Part shown: one piece after another, positions 56,542 through 64,000 of the stretch
Layout: each line of letters begins with the position of its first letter
Position numbering within the stretch: the stretch's first letter is position 1
From: Nitratireductor luteus
Lineage (GTDB): Bacteria > Pseudomonadota > Alphaproteobacteria > Rhizobiales > Rhizobiaceae
Assembly (NCBI RefSeq): GCF_026162365.1
Contig: NZ_JAOANW010000001.1
Span: forward strand, 62,001 to 126,000
Reading direction: 5' to 3'
Length of the DNA: 64,000 bases
Notes under the pieces: generated by a model
The model's database searches: none
Told to the model about the DNA's origin: nothing
What the model saw: only the letters and a program-made list of their open reading frames with translations
Translations under genes and position numbers: made by a program

Positions 56542-57498
56542 ATGATGATGACGAGCTTGACGAAAACCGGCCGCAAGGGCCGTCTGTTCCTGACGGCCAT
56601 CGCCATGGCCGCTGCCCTGCCTTTCATGGTGATGGCCCCGGTGCACGAGGCTTCAGCCGCCGAAATTCGATACATCGTGAACGACACGCCGGTGACCAGC
56701 TACGACATCGCCCGGCGGGCCGCGCTCCTGAAGCTGATGCGCCGCAGCGGCAATCTGCAGGAGGTTGCCACCGAGGAGATGATCAACCAGGTCCTGCGTC
56801 AGCAGGAAATGGCGCGTAACAGGGTGACGATCACCAATGAAATGGTCAATGAGTCCTACGCTACCTTTGCATCGAGCAACGGTATGAGCACGGCCCAGTT
56901 GGACCAGATTCTCGCCCAGTCCGGTGTCACAAAAGATCACTTCAAGGAATTCATCCGTACCCAGATGGGCTGGGGCCGCGTGCTGCAGGCCCAAGGCCGC
57001 TCCACCGTTGAACTCAGCCAGCAGGACGTGGTGCAGAAAATGCTGGAGCAAGGCGGTCAGAAGCCGAGCGCGACCGAATACACGCTGCAGCAGGTCATCT
57101 TCGTCGTGCCTGACAGCGAGCGTTCGAAACTGCTTGGCAAGCGCAAGCGCGAGGCGCAAGCGATGCGGGATCGCTTCAACGGTTGTGACAATACGATCGA
57201 ATTCGCCAAGGGCCTTATCGACGTGACGGTGCGCGACCTCGGCCGCACACTGGCGCCGGAGCTTCCCGCCGACTGGAAAGACCATATCGTGAAGCTGCAA
57301 CCAGGCCAGGCGACACCGGTGCGCGAGACCGCCCGAGGCGTGGAGTTTATCGGCGTGTGCAGCGCGCGCGAAGTCTCCGACGATCACGTCGCCAAGCTGC
57401 TCTTCCAGAGCGAGCAGGCGGAAGACAAGCCGATGGAAAAGGTTTCCGAGGAGCTGACAGCGGAGCTGCGCGAGAAAGCGCGTATCGTCAAGCGCTAA
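56542..57498 (+). CDS. surA: SurA-like periplasmic chaperone / peptidyl-prolyl isomerase
   Basis: A 318-residue precursor that helps outer-membrane proteins, including LptD, to fold. It has a signal peptide (about the first 40 residues, ending near [11 protein letters not shown]), then the SurA N-terminal domain ([45 protein letters not shown]), and one parvulin-like region from about residue 175 ([15 protein letters not shown]). Three ATGs in a row begin the frame; the first is used here. The parvulin domain is single and partly degenerate, so chaperone activity is more certain than isomerase activity. Confidence 0.88.
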   Translation: MMMTSLTKTGRKGRLFLTAIAMAAALPFMVMAPVHEASAAEIRYIVNDTPVTSYDIARRAALLKLMRRSGNLQEVATEEMINQVLRQQEMARNRVTITNEMVNESYATFASSNGMSTAQLDQILAQSGVTKDHFKEFIRTQMGWGRVLQAQGRSTVELSQQDVVQKMLEQGGQKPSATEYTLQQVIFVVPDSERSKLLGKRKREAQAMRDRFNGCDNTIEFAKGLIDVTVRDLGRTLAPELPADWKDHIVKLQPGQATPVRETARGVEFIGVCSAREVSDDHVAKLLFQSEQAEDKPMEKVSEELTAELREKARIVKR

Positions 57499-57640
57499 GA
57501 GACTTTGGAAATGGATCAGGCCGAGGCGAAAATGGCGTTTTTCGAGCACTGGAGTGGAGCGTACGTCAAGATGCGCGAGCACCGGAGCGCAGGAAAACGC
57601 CATTTGCAGCCGGGCATCATCCAATCTCCAAAAGGTCTCT
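57499..57640. repeat. Dispersed hairpin repeat, copy B
   Basis: The surA–pdxA gap is almost filled by an imperfect inverted repeat. The arms are AGAGAC…TGGAAATGGAT with ATCCAATCTCCA…GGTCTCT, then ATGGCGTTTTT with GGAAAACGCCAT, around a central GGAGTGGAGCGTACG and CGCGAGCACCGGAG. The centre resembles copy A at 23073–23190, while the outer arms differ but still pair. It lies inside an operon, so it will be part of the mRNA. Confidence 0.75.
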
Positions 57641-57653
57641 GAGCGCTACGACG

Positions 57654-58682
57654 TTGACATCCACCGAAGAAACCCTTCCCTCGCTTGCCGTCAGCATCGG
57701 CGAACCGGCCGGCATCGGCCCCGAAATCCTGATCGCCGCATGGCAGTCGCGCACGCACCTTTCGCTGCCACCCTTTTACGTCCTCGGCGACCCCGTGCTG
57801 CTGGCGGCCCGGGCCGAAAGACTGGGTATCAGGTTGCCGATTGCCGAGATTTCCCAACAGGAAGCGGCGCGGCATTTTCCGGATGCACTTCCCGTCGTCC
57901 CGCTGGAAAACTGCCTTGAAGACACGCCCGGCCTGCCGTCGGCTGCCAATGCCGCCGGCACGATCGAGGCGATCCGGCGGGGTGTGGAAGACGCCATAGC
58001 CGGTCTTGCAGCCGGGCTGGTCACCTGCCCTATCGCCAAGAAGCCGCTTTATGATGCGGGATTCTCCTTCCCCGGCCATACGGAGTATCTCGGCGCACTG
58101 GCGGAAGAAGCAACCGGGCGCGAAGCCTATCCCGTGATGATGCTGGCCGGCCCGGATCTACGGACGGTTCCGGTGACTGTGCACCAGGCGCTGGCCGACG
58201 TTCCGGCGGCGCTGAACACGGAGCTGATCGTAAAGGTCGGCGCGATCCTCGCGCGCGACCTCGAAATTCGTTTCGGCATCGCCAGACCGCGCATCGCTGT
58301 CGCCGGGTTCAACCCGCATGCCGGCGAGAGCGGCGCAATGGGCCGCGAGGACATCGTCGTCATCGCCCCGGCGATCGCCGCCCTGCGCAACCAGGGCATC
58401 GATGCCTTCGGCCCCCTGCCCGCCGACACCATGTTCCACAAGGCCGCACGCGCCAATTACGATGCGGCTCTGTGCATGTATCACGACCAGGCGCTGATCC
58501 CGGTGAAGACGCTTAGCTTCGACGATACGGTCAATGTAACGCTGGGCCTGCCCTTCATCCGCACATCACCCGACCATGGTACCGCCTTCGACATTGCCGG
58601 CAAGGGCATCGCCCGCCCCGACAGCCTGGTTGCGGCCATCAGGCTCGCCCATGCGCTGGCGCTGAGGGCCGGCACATCATGA
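57654..58682 (+). CDS. pdxA: 4-hydroxythreonine-4-phosphate dehydrogenase
   Basis: Oxidises 4-phospho-hydroxy-L-threonine in pyridoxal phosphate synthesis. The 342-residue protein contains the opening [34 protein letters not shown] with the first metal His, [14 protein letters not shown] with the second, [13 protein letters not shown] with the third, and the closing [15 protein letters not shown]. The start is TTG 57654: the open frame continues upstream through the hairpin repeat and surA, but no ATG or GTG gives a shorter sensible N-terminus. The ribosome-binding site is weak, so expression may depend on coupling. It overlaps rsmA by four bases. Confidence 0.9.
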   Translation: MTSTEETLPSLAVSIGEPAGIGPEILIAAWQSRTHLSLPPFYVLGDPVLLAARAERLGIRLPIAEISQQEAARHFPDALPVVPLENCLEDTPGLPSAANAAGTIEAIRRGVEDAIAGLAAGLVTCPIAKKPLYDAGFSFPGHTEYLGALAEEATGREAYPVMMLAGPDLRTVPVTVHQALADVPAALNTELIVKVGAILARDLEIRFGIARPRIAVAGFNPHAGESGAMGREDIVVIAPAIAALRNQGIDAFGPLPADTMFHKAARANYDAALCMYHDQALIPVKTLSFDDTVNVTLGLPFIRTSPDHGTAFDIAGKGIARPDSLVAAIRLAHALALRAGTS

Positions 58683-59506
58683 GCCTGGACGGGCTCCCGC
58701 CCCTGCGCGACGTGATCCAGCGCTATGGTCTTTCAGCCAAAAAATCGCTGGGGCAGAACTTCCTGCTCGACCTCAATCTTACCGGCAAGGTGGCGCGCAC
58801 GGCGGGCCGGCTCGACGGCGTGACGGTCATCGAGGTCGGACCGGGACCCGGCGGCCTGACCCGGGCTCTCCTTGCCGAGGGCGCCGCGAAGGTCGTCGCC
58901 GTCGAGCGGGATGAACGCTGCCTGGCGGCGCTGGCGGAGATAGCGGATTACTATCCAGGACGGCTGGAGATCGTCGCCGGCGACGCCATGGAAGCAGATT
59001 TCGCACAGCTGGCGGGGAAAAGCGCCGCCGTCAAGATCGTCGCCAACCTGCCTTACAATATCGGTACGGAACTGCTCGTCCGCTGGCTGACCGTGAAGGA
59101 CTGGCCGCCCTACTACCAGTCGATGACGCTGATGTTCCAGCGCGAGGTGGCCGAGAGGATCGTGGCGCGGCCCGGCGAAGGGCACTATGGCCGATTGGGC
59201 GTGCTGGCCGGTTGGCGCACGGAAGCGCGGATTGCCTTCGACGTGCCGCCACAGGCTTTCACGCCGCCGCCCAAGATCGTCTCGTCCGTCGTTCACATCG
59301 AGCCGCGCCGGGAGCCGGTTGCGGTCGAGGTGAAAAAGCTTGCGCGCGTCACCGAGGCCGCTTTCGGCCAGCGCCGCAAGATGTTGCGCCAGAGCCTCAA
59401 GAGCCTCGGCGGAGAGGTATTGCTGGAAAGCGTGGGCATCGACCCGACACGGCGGGCTGAAACGCTGTCCGTGGAAGAATTCGCCGCGCTGGCCAACGCA
59501 ATCTGA
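58679..59506 (+). CDS. rsmA: 16S rRNA (adenine(1518)-N6/adenine(1519)-N6)-dimethyltransferase
   Basis: Dimethylates two adjacent adenines in the 3' hairpin of 16S rRNA. The 275-residue protein has [13 protein letters not shown] near the N-terminus, the SAM-binding [16 protein letters not shown], the acidic VERDERC, and the catalytic NLPYN motif ([13 protein letters not shown]), followed by [16 protein letters not shown]. Loss of this enzyme gives kasugamycin resistance in E. coli. It overlaps pdxA by four bases (ATGA) and converges on gmk with one base between stops. Confidence 0.96.
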   Translation: MSLDGLPPLRDVIQRYGLSAKKSLGQNFLLDLNLTGKVARTAGRLDGVTVIEVGPGPGGLTRALLAEGAAKVVAVERDERCLAALAEIADYYPGRLEIVAGDAMEADFAQLAGKSAAVKIVANLPYNIGTELLVRWLTVKDWPPYYQSMTLMFQREVAERIVARPGEGHYGRLGVLAGWRTEARIAFDVPPQAFTPPPKIVSSVVHIEPRREPVAVEVKKLARVTEAAFGQRRKMLRQSLKSLGGEVLLESVGIDPTRRAETLSVEEFAALANAI

Positions 59507-59507
59507 G

Positions 59508-60164
59508 TCAGGCCGGTTTTTCTTCCAGGAGTTCGGCAACGAAATCGAAAAGGCCCGGCCTGCGGTCGCGGCGAAGGCGTTCTGCCTGGACGATGGCGCG
59601 CACCGATTCATAGGCGCGATCGAGATCCTCGTTGACGACCACATAATCGTAGTCGCGCCACTTCTCGATCTCGAAGCGAGCGTTTTGCAGCCGGGTCTGG
59701 ATGGTCTCGGCCGTATCTTCCGCCCGCCGCGTCAGCCGCGACAAGAGTTCCTTCATGCTGGGCGGCAGGATGAAGATCGAGACGATGTCGCCGCGCATCT
59801 TCTCGCGCAACTGCTCGGCGCCCTGCCAATCGATGTCGAACAGCATGTCCCGCCCCTCGGCAATCGCTTCCTCGACCGGCCGGCGCGGCGTCCCGTAATG
59901 GTTGCCGTGGACCTCGGCCCATTCGAGGAGATCGTCATTATCGCGTAGCAGCTCGAATTCCCGCTGGGTCTTGAAATGGTAGTGCACGCCCTGGATTTCA
60001 CTCGCCCGGCGCGGCCGTGTCGTGACGCTGACGGAGATTTCGAAACCATGATCGTTTTCCAGCAGGCTGCGGGCAATGGTGGACTTGCCGGCGCCGGAGG
60101 GCGACGACAGCACCAGCATGACGCCACGGCGGCGAATGTCGGCGGATGAAGGGGTCCCGTCCAT
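59508..60164 (-). CDS. gmk: Guanylate kinase
   Basis: Phosphorylates GMP to GDP. The 218-residue protein carries the P-loop [17 protein letters not shown] (about residues 18–34), the GMP-binding [19 protein letters not shown], then the substrate-Tyr region [19 protein letters not shown], and [14 protein letters not shown] with the Asp. A short lead before the P-loop and a tail after [14 protein letters not shown] are normal. It starts three bases after the end of yicC, so the two are co-transcribed. Confidence 0.96.
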   Translation of the reverse strand: MDGTPSSADIRRRGVMLVLSSPSGAGKSTIARSLLENDHGFEISVSVTTRPRRASEIQGVHYHFKTQREFELLRDNDDLLEWAEVHGNHYGTPRRPVEEAIAEGRDMLFDIDWQGAEQLREKMRGDIVSIFILPPSMKELLSRLTRRAEDTAETIQTRLQNARFEIEKWRDYDYVVVNEDLDRAYESVRAIVQAERLRRDRRPGLFDFVAELLEEKPA

Positions 60165-60167
60165 GAG

Positions 60168-61055
60168 CTACTCCAGGTTCTGAACCTGCTCGCGGAACTG
60201 GTCCACGACGGCCTTGAGCTCCAGGCCGATCGCGGTGACCGTGGCGGCATTGGACTTGGAGCATAACGTATTCGATTCGCGATTGAATTCCTGCGCCAGG
60301 AAGTCGAGCTTGCGGCCGATCGGACCGCCCTTCTTCATCAGCGCGCGGGCAGTGGCGACGTGGGTCTTCAGCCGGTCGATCTCCTCGCGGATGTCAGCCT
60401 TGGTCGCCAGATAGGCAGCCTCCTGCAGCAGGCGACCTTCATCAAGCGGCGGTGCGGCGTCCAGCAGAATCCGCACCTGATCCTGGAGCCGGGCGCGGAT
60501 ATTGGCGGGCTCACGCGAGGCATCGGCCTCGGCGCTATAGGTCAGCGACTCGATGGTCATGAGTTGGCCGGCCAGCAGGGCGCCCAATGACGCGCCCTCG
60601 TCTATGCGCGCCAGCTCCAGTTCGCCCAGCGCGTCGTCGAGCGCGGCCAGAGCGAGCGCGTCCATATGGTCCCGCACCGCCTCATCGGCGCTCGTGTCCG
60701 GCACATCCATCACGCCACGTAGGGCAAGCAGGCCGTCCGCTCTGGCCGGCGCGGCGCCGTACTGCTCCTCCAGGCGCTTGGCCAGCCCGGCAAGCTCGAT
60801 CAGGAAATCCTCGTCGATGACAGGACGCCGGAGCACCGCACCGCGCGTGATCGTCAGGTTCGCCTGGATATTGCCGCGCGTGAAGCGCTTCTGGATCAGG
60901 GCCTTCGCCGGCTGTTCGAGCCGTTCGAACCCCGGGGGAAGACGCAGACGCGCCTCCAGCCCCCGGCCGTTGACCGAGCGCAACTCCCAGGACACCGAGG
61001 CCTGCTCGTCCTCGCGCGCCGCGCGGGCAAAGCCCGTCATACTTTGCAGCGTCAT
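60168..61055 (-). CDS. yicC: YicC family endoribonuclease
   Basis: A 295-residue protein of the YicC family, which in E. coli is an endoribonuclease that promotes decay of certain small RNAs. The opening LQSMTGFARA, ELRSVNGRGLEARLRLPPG and the closing GRKLDFLAQEFNRESNTLCSKS followed by LKAVVDQFREQVQNLE are strongly conserved. The linkage to gmk is the common one across proteobacteria. It is preceded by mltG on the same strand with about 38 bases between them. Confidence 0.94.
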   Translation of the reverse strand: MTLQSMTGFARAAREDEQASVSWELRSVNGRGLEARLRLPPGFERLEQPAKALIQKRFTRGNIQANLTITRGAVLRRPVIDEDFLIELAGLAKRLEEQYGAAPARADGLLALRGVMDVPDTSADEAVRDHMDALALAALDDALGELELARIDEGASLGALLAGQLMTIESLTYSAEADASREPANIRARLQDQVRILLDAAPPLDEGRLLQEAAYLATKADIREEIDRLKTHVATARALMKKGGPIGRKLDFLAQEFNRESNTLCSKSNAATVTAIGLELKAVVDQFREQVQNLE

Positions 61056-61093
61056 CGTCTCCCCCGGCCCTTCTTTTTGATTTCCGTGGCTAT

Positions 61094-62284
61094 TCAGTTA
61101 CCACCCGGCGCTTCCGTCTCGGTTGCGTCCTCTGGCGCCTCGCCCGCCTGGCTCCTCCGCTCGCGCTCGATCTTGCGCCAGCGGGCTACATTCTCGTTGT
61201 GCTCCTGCAAGGTCGTGGCGAAGACATGGCCGCCTGTGCCGTCCGCCACGAAGTAAAGATCGTCCGTGCGCGATGGATTGGCGACGGCCTCAAGGGCAGC
61301 ACGTCCCGGATTTGCGATAGGCGTGGGCGGCAGGCCGTCGATCTGATAGGTATTGTAGGGCGTTACCTTGTCGATGTCGGAGCGGTAGATCGGCCGGTCG
61401 GAGGGCTTGCCGGCACCGCCGAAGAGCCCGTAGATGATGGTTGGGTCCGACTGCAGGCGCATGCCCCTTTCCAGCCGGTTGAGGAACACTGCGGCCACGC
61501 GCGAACGCTCGTCGGCACGCCCGGTTTCCTTCTCGACTATCGAGGCCAGCGTGACGAACTCTTCCTTCGTCTCGATGGGCAGACCGTCGGCGCGGCGCTC
61601 CCAGATCGCATCCACCATTTCTTGCTGGTCGGCCATCAGCTTTTCCACGACCGCCGCCCGCTCAAGGCCGCGGGTAAAGCGCAGCGTGTCGGCGGCAAGG
61701 CTGCCTTCGGGCGGAAGCTCCTCGGGCAGTTCACCCGAGAGCTCCTCCGTTGCGGCAATGCGATCGAAAACCTGCCTGACGGTCAACCCTTCCGGAATGG
61801 TCAGCGAATAGAGAACGGACTTGCCGCTTTCCATCAGCTCCATGATTTCCTTCATGGAGGCACCCGCCTTGATCTCGTATTCGCCGGCTTTGAGCTTGCT
61901 GTCGGCACCATGGGCCCGCAGGCCGAGCAGGAAGATGCGCTGGTCGCTGATCAACCCTTCGCGCTCCAGCGCATCGGCAATGTCGCGCACGCTCATATTG
62001 GGGCGAACGAGGATGGTCTCCGCCGACTGTGAGGGACCTGGCCCGTCGAATTCGCGCTTGCCGAGATAGAAGACGATGCCCGCCGCGATCACCAGAAACA
62101 CGATGGAGGAAAAGACGAAATTCAAGAAGACCACGAACTGGTTGCGCGACTGGCGCGAACGCTTTGGCGGCGGTGTACCGGCTTCGGGACGCAGTGCTTC
62201 GCGCGCGGATTTGGCAACCACGGCCCTGGGCGGCTTGTCCGGTTGCCGGCCGAAACCGCTGCCTTCTTGTGAATTACCCGTCAT
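61094..62284 (-). CDS. mltG: Endolytic murein transglycosylase MltG
   Basis: An inner-membrane lytic transglycosylase that cuts nascent glycan strands and so sets their length. The 396-residue protein has a cytoplasmic N-terminus (about 50 residues), one membrane helix (VFLNFVFSSIVFLVIAAGIV), a LysM-like region (SVRDIADALEREGLISD), and the YceG catalytic domain with TLASIVEKETGRADE, where the first Glu is the catalytic residue. QSDPTIIYGLFG and the PYNTYQIDGLPPTPIANPG block follow. ATG 62284 is chosen; GTG 62341 would add an unconserved 19 residues. Confidence 0.94.
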   Translation of the reverse strand: MTGNSQEGSGFGRQPDKPPRAVVAKSAREALRPEAGTPPPKRSRQSRNQFVVFLNFVFSSIVFLVIAAGIVFYLGKREFDGPGPSQSAETILVRPNMSVRDIADALEREGLISDQRIFLLGLRAHGADSKLKAGEYEIKAGASMKEIMELMESGKSVLYSLTIPEGLTVRQVFDRIAATEELSGELPEELPPEGSLAADTLRFTRGLERAAVVEKLMADQQEMVDAIWERRADGLPIETKEEFVTLASIVEKETGRADERSRVAAVFLNRLERGMRLQSDPTIIYGLFGGAGKPSDRPIYRSDIDKVTPYNTYQIDGLPPTPIANPGRAALEAVANPSRTDDLYFVADGTGGHVFATTLQEHNENVARWRKIERERRSQAGEAPEDATETEAPGGN

Positions 62285-62436
62285 CGTGCTCTTGCTCGTT
62301 CGTTCCGATCTTCGCGCGGAATCACCTAATGGATGCAGCACAATAGCGTCAATTTTCCGGCGGCAAAGCCAATCCGCGCGGCACTCTACAGGCCTTTATC
62401 AAACCGGATGAAAAGTGGCGCCCCGGTGGCTGCGCT

Positions 62437-63693
62437 TCAAGCGTCGTAACGGCGGAAGACAAGCGACGCGTTGGTGCCGCCGAAGCCGAAGGAATTCGAA
62501 AGCGCTACATCGATCTGACGTTTACGCGGCGCGTTGGGCACGAGATCGATAGGAGTTTCGGCCTGCGGATTGTCGAGGTTGATCGTCGGCGGCGCGATAT
62601 TGTCGCGAATGGCGAGGATCGAGAAGATCGCCTCGGCGGCTCCAGCGGCTCCCAGCAGATGACCAATCGACGATTTCGTCGACGACATGGAGGTCTTGCT
62701 GGCCGCATTACCCAAAAGCCGTTCCACGGCCTTGAGCTCAATCGTGTCGGCCATGGTGGAGGTGCCATGGGCATTGATATAATCGATATCCGCGGGTTCC
62801 AGTCCGGCCCGCTTTATCGCTGCCTTCATGCAGCGAAAGGCGCCGTCGCCGTCTTCCGCCGGAGCGGTGATGTGATAGGCATCGCCGGTCAGGCCGTAGC
62901 CGACAACCTCGGCATATATCTTGGCGCCGCGCGCCTTGGCGTGATCGAGCTCTTCGAGCACGACGACGCCCGCCCCCTCGCCCATGACGAAACCGTCGCG
63001 GTCACGATCGTAGGGCCGCGAAGCCCTTTCCGGCGTATCGTTATAGCTTGTGGAGAGCGCCTTGCAGGCCGAGAAACCGGCAATGGAAAGACGCGTGACA
63101 GGCGCTTCCGCGCCGCCGGCCAGCATGACATCGGCATCGCCCAGCATTATGAGGCGTGCGGCATCACCAATGGCGTGCGCGCCGGTCGAACAGGCGGTCA
63201 CCACCGCATGGTTCGGCCCCTTCAATCCGTGGCGAATCGACACCTGGCCCGAAACCAGGTTGATGATATTGCCGGGAATGAAGAACGGGCTGATACGGCG
63301 CGGGCCGCGTTCATGGAGGATAAGCGCGTTCTCGGCGATACCCTCGATGCCGCCGATGCCCGAGCCGATCAATACGCCGGTGGCGTATTTCTCGTCCTCG
63401 GTCTTCGGCTCCCAGCCCGAATCGGCAAGAGCCTGGTCCGCAGCGGCAATCCCGTAGGTGATGAAATCGCCAATCTTGCGCTGCTCGCGCGGCTCCAGGA
63501 AGTCATCCGCGTTGAACGCGCCATCACCCTCCCGCAGGATGATGTTGGCGATCTTGCACGGCAGGTCATCGACCTCGAACTGATCGATGCGCCTGGCCGC
63601 GCTACGGCCGCTCAACAATTGCTCCCAGCCGTGTTCGACCCCAAGGCCGAATGGTGAAAGCAATCCCATACCGGTGACGACGACACGTCTCAT
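62437..63693 (-). CDS. fabF: 3-oxoacyl-[acyl-carrier-protein] synthase II
   Basis: Elongates fatty acids and is central to temperature control of membrane fluidity. The 418-residue enzyme keeps the Cys-His-His triad: the Cys in VTACSTGAHAIG (about residue 168), His in NAHGTSTMADTIE (about 309), and His in SIGHLLGAAG (about 346). The opening RRVVVTGMGLLSPFG and the ending SFGFGGTNASLVFRR are typical. It lies 48 bases downstream of acpP on the same strand, so the two are likely one operon. Confidence 0.97.
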   Translation of the reverse strand: MRRVVVTGMGLLSPFGLGVEHGWEQLLSGRSAARRIDQFEVDDLPCKIANIILREGDGAFNADDFLEPREQRKIGDFITYGIAAADQALADSGWEPKTEDEKYATGVLIGSGIGGIEGIAENALILHERGPRRISPFFIPGNIINLVSGQVSIRHGLKGPNHAVVTACSTGAHAIGDAARLIMLGDADVMLAGGAEAPVTRLSIAGFSACKALSTSYNDTPERASRPYDRDRDGFVMGEGAGVVVLEELDHAKARGAKIYAEVVGYGLTGDAYHITAPAEDGDGAFRCMKAAIKRAGLEPADIDYINAHGTSTMADTIELKAVERLLGNAASKTSMSSTKSSIGHLLGAAGAAEAIFSILAIRDNIAPPTINLDNPQAETPIDLVPNAPRKRQIDVALSNSFGFGGTNASLVFRRYDA

Positions 63694-63741
63694 ATCACGG
63701 ATGATCTCGCCTGTGATTGGCTTTCAGCACGAAGCTCGAAC

Positions 63742-63978
63742 TCAGGCGGTTGCCTTGTCGATGTACTTCACGGCGTCGCCCACGGTGAGAATTGTCTCGG
63801 CCGCGTCGTCCGGAATTTCAACGCCAAACTCTTCCTCGAACGCCATTACCAGCTCGACGGTGTCGAGGCTGTCTGCGCCAAGATCGTCGATGAAGCTGGC
63901 GCCTTCGGAGACCTTTTCGGCATCGACACCCAGGTGTTCGACAACGATTTTCTTGACGCGTTCTGCAGTATCGCTCAT
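63742..63978 (-). CDS. acpP: Acyl carrier protein
   Basis: Carries growing acyl chains on a phosphopantetheine arm. The 78-residue acidic protein has the attachment Ser in [19 protein letters not shown] (Ser at about residue 37). Its opening [15 protein letters not shown] and the four-helix layout match AcpP. GAGGGTTCTC lies upstream of the ATG, and the gene begins only 22 bases from the window edge, so the promoter and any upstream fabG are not visible. Confidence 0.97.
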   Translation of the reverse strand: MSDTAERVKKIVVEHLGVDAEKVSEGASFIDDLGADSLDTVELVMAFEEEFGVEIPDDAAETILTVGDAVKYIDKATA

Positions 63979-64000
63979 TTGAGAACCCTCGACTCTATGA

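Overview
The window looks like a stretch of chromosome from a GC-rich alphaproteobacterium of the order Hyphomicrobiales (Rhizobiales), most like the Phyllobacteriaceae/Mesorhizobium group. The evidence is the gene content and order: a complete general amino-acid permease operon (aapJQMP), the murA–DUF2948–hisD–UPF0262–phosphatase–infA–maf–yacG run, Omp25-type barrels, a DUF1127 gene divergent from a LysR regulator, an HdaA-type replication regulator, complex I accessory subunits of mitochondrial type, and the uvrC–pgsA–moaD–moaE and lptF–lptG–lptD–surA–pdxA–rsmA strings. This assignment rests on recognising families, not on a database search.

Layout. 1–7.3 kb: a partial pyroglutamyl-peptidase gene directly behind aspS, rnd pointing the other way, and a ppk–ppx polyphosphate operon. 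7.4–13.2 kb: an NDUFS6-like zinc protein, an FAD monooxygenase and the aap transporter. 13.5–18 kb: a PLP-dependent sulfur lyase, a membrane GGDEF protein, a poorly conserved stretch with a cyclase-N-domain-like membrane protein, and tRNA-Thr. 18.2–24.1 kb: a cell-wall, histidine and translation housekeeping run. 24.2–28.7 kb: DUF1127/LysR, xseA, dodecin, tRNA-Arg, an NDUFS4-like gene and tRNA-Pro. 28.8–33.1 kb: a coupled operon of CDP-alcohol phosphatidyltransferase, AI-2E transporter and hdaA, divergent from purMN. 33.2–40 kb: DUF1801, an intergenic mosaic repeat, a lone molybdopterin oxidoreductase, rlmJ, a small secreted cysteine protein, RNase T2 and two tandem Omp25-like genes. 40.4–48.5 kb: SDR–uvrC–pgsA–moaD–moaE, ndk, a GST, DinB and an ABC-F ATPase. 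48.5–50 kb: an internally deleted IS481-type remnant and a small membrane protein. 50–64 kb: pepA–holC, the LPS-export/envelope operon, then gmk–yicC–mltG and fabF–acpP on the minus strand.

How the genes work together. Most of the window is housekeeping. The envelope is the strongest theme: LptF/LptG/LptD and SurA for LPS and outer-membrane assembly, MurA and MltG for peptidoglycan, FabF and AcpP for fatty acids, two phospholipid head-group transferases, and two porin-like barrels. Molybdenum-cofactor genes (moaD, moaE) lie about 8 kb from a molybdopterin enzyme that could use the cofactor.

I found no CRISPR array, prophage, defence island, toxin–antitoxin pair or secondary-metabolite cluster, and I do not claim a new system. 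The observations most worth following are: a phosphatidyltransferase that looks more like mitochondrial cardiolipin synthase than like PgsA; a two-copy hairpin repeat family with paired stem changes; a perfect hairpin between aapJ and aapQ; a secreted four-cysteine protein next to RNase T2; and a cyclase-type N-terminal domain on a membrane protein with no cyclase.
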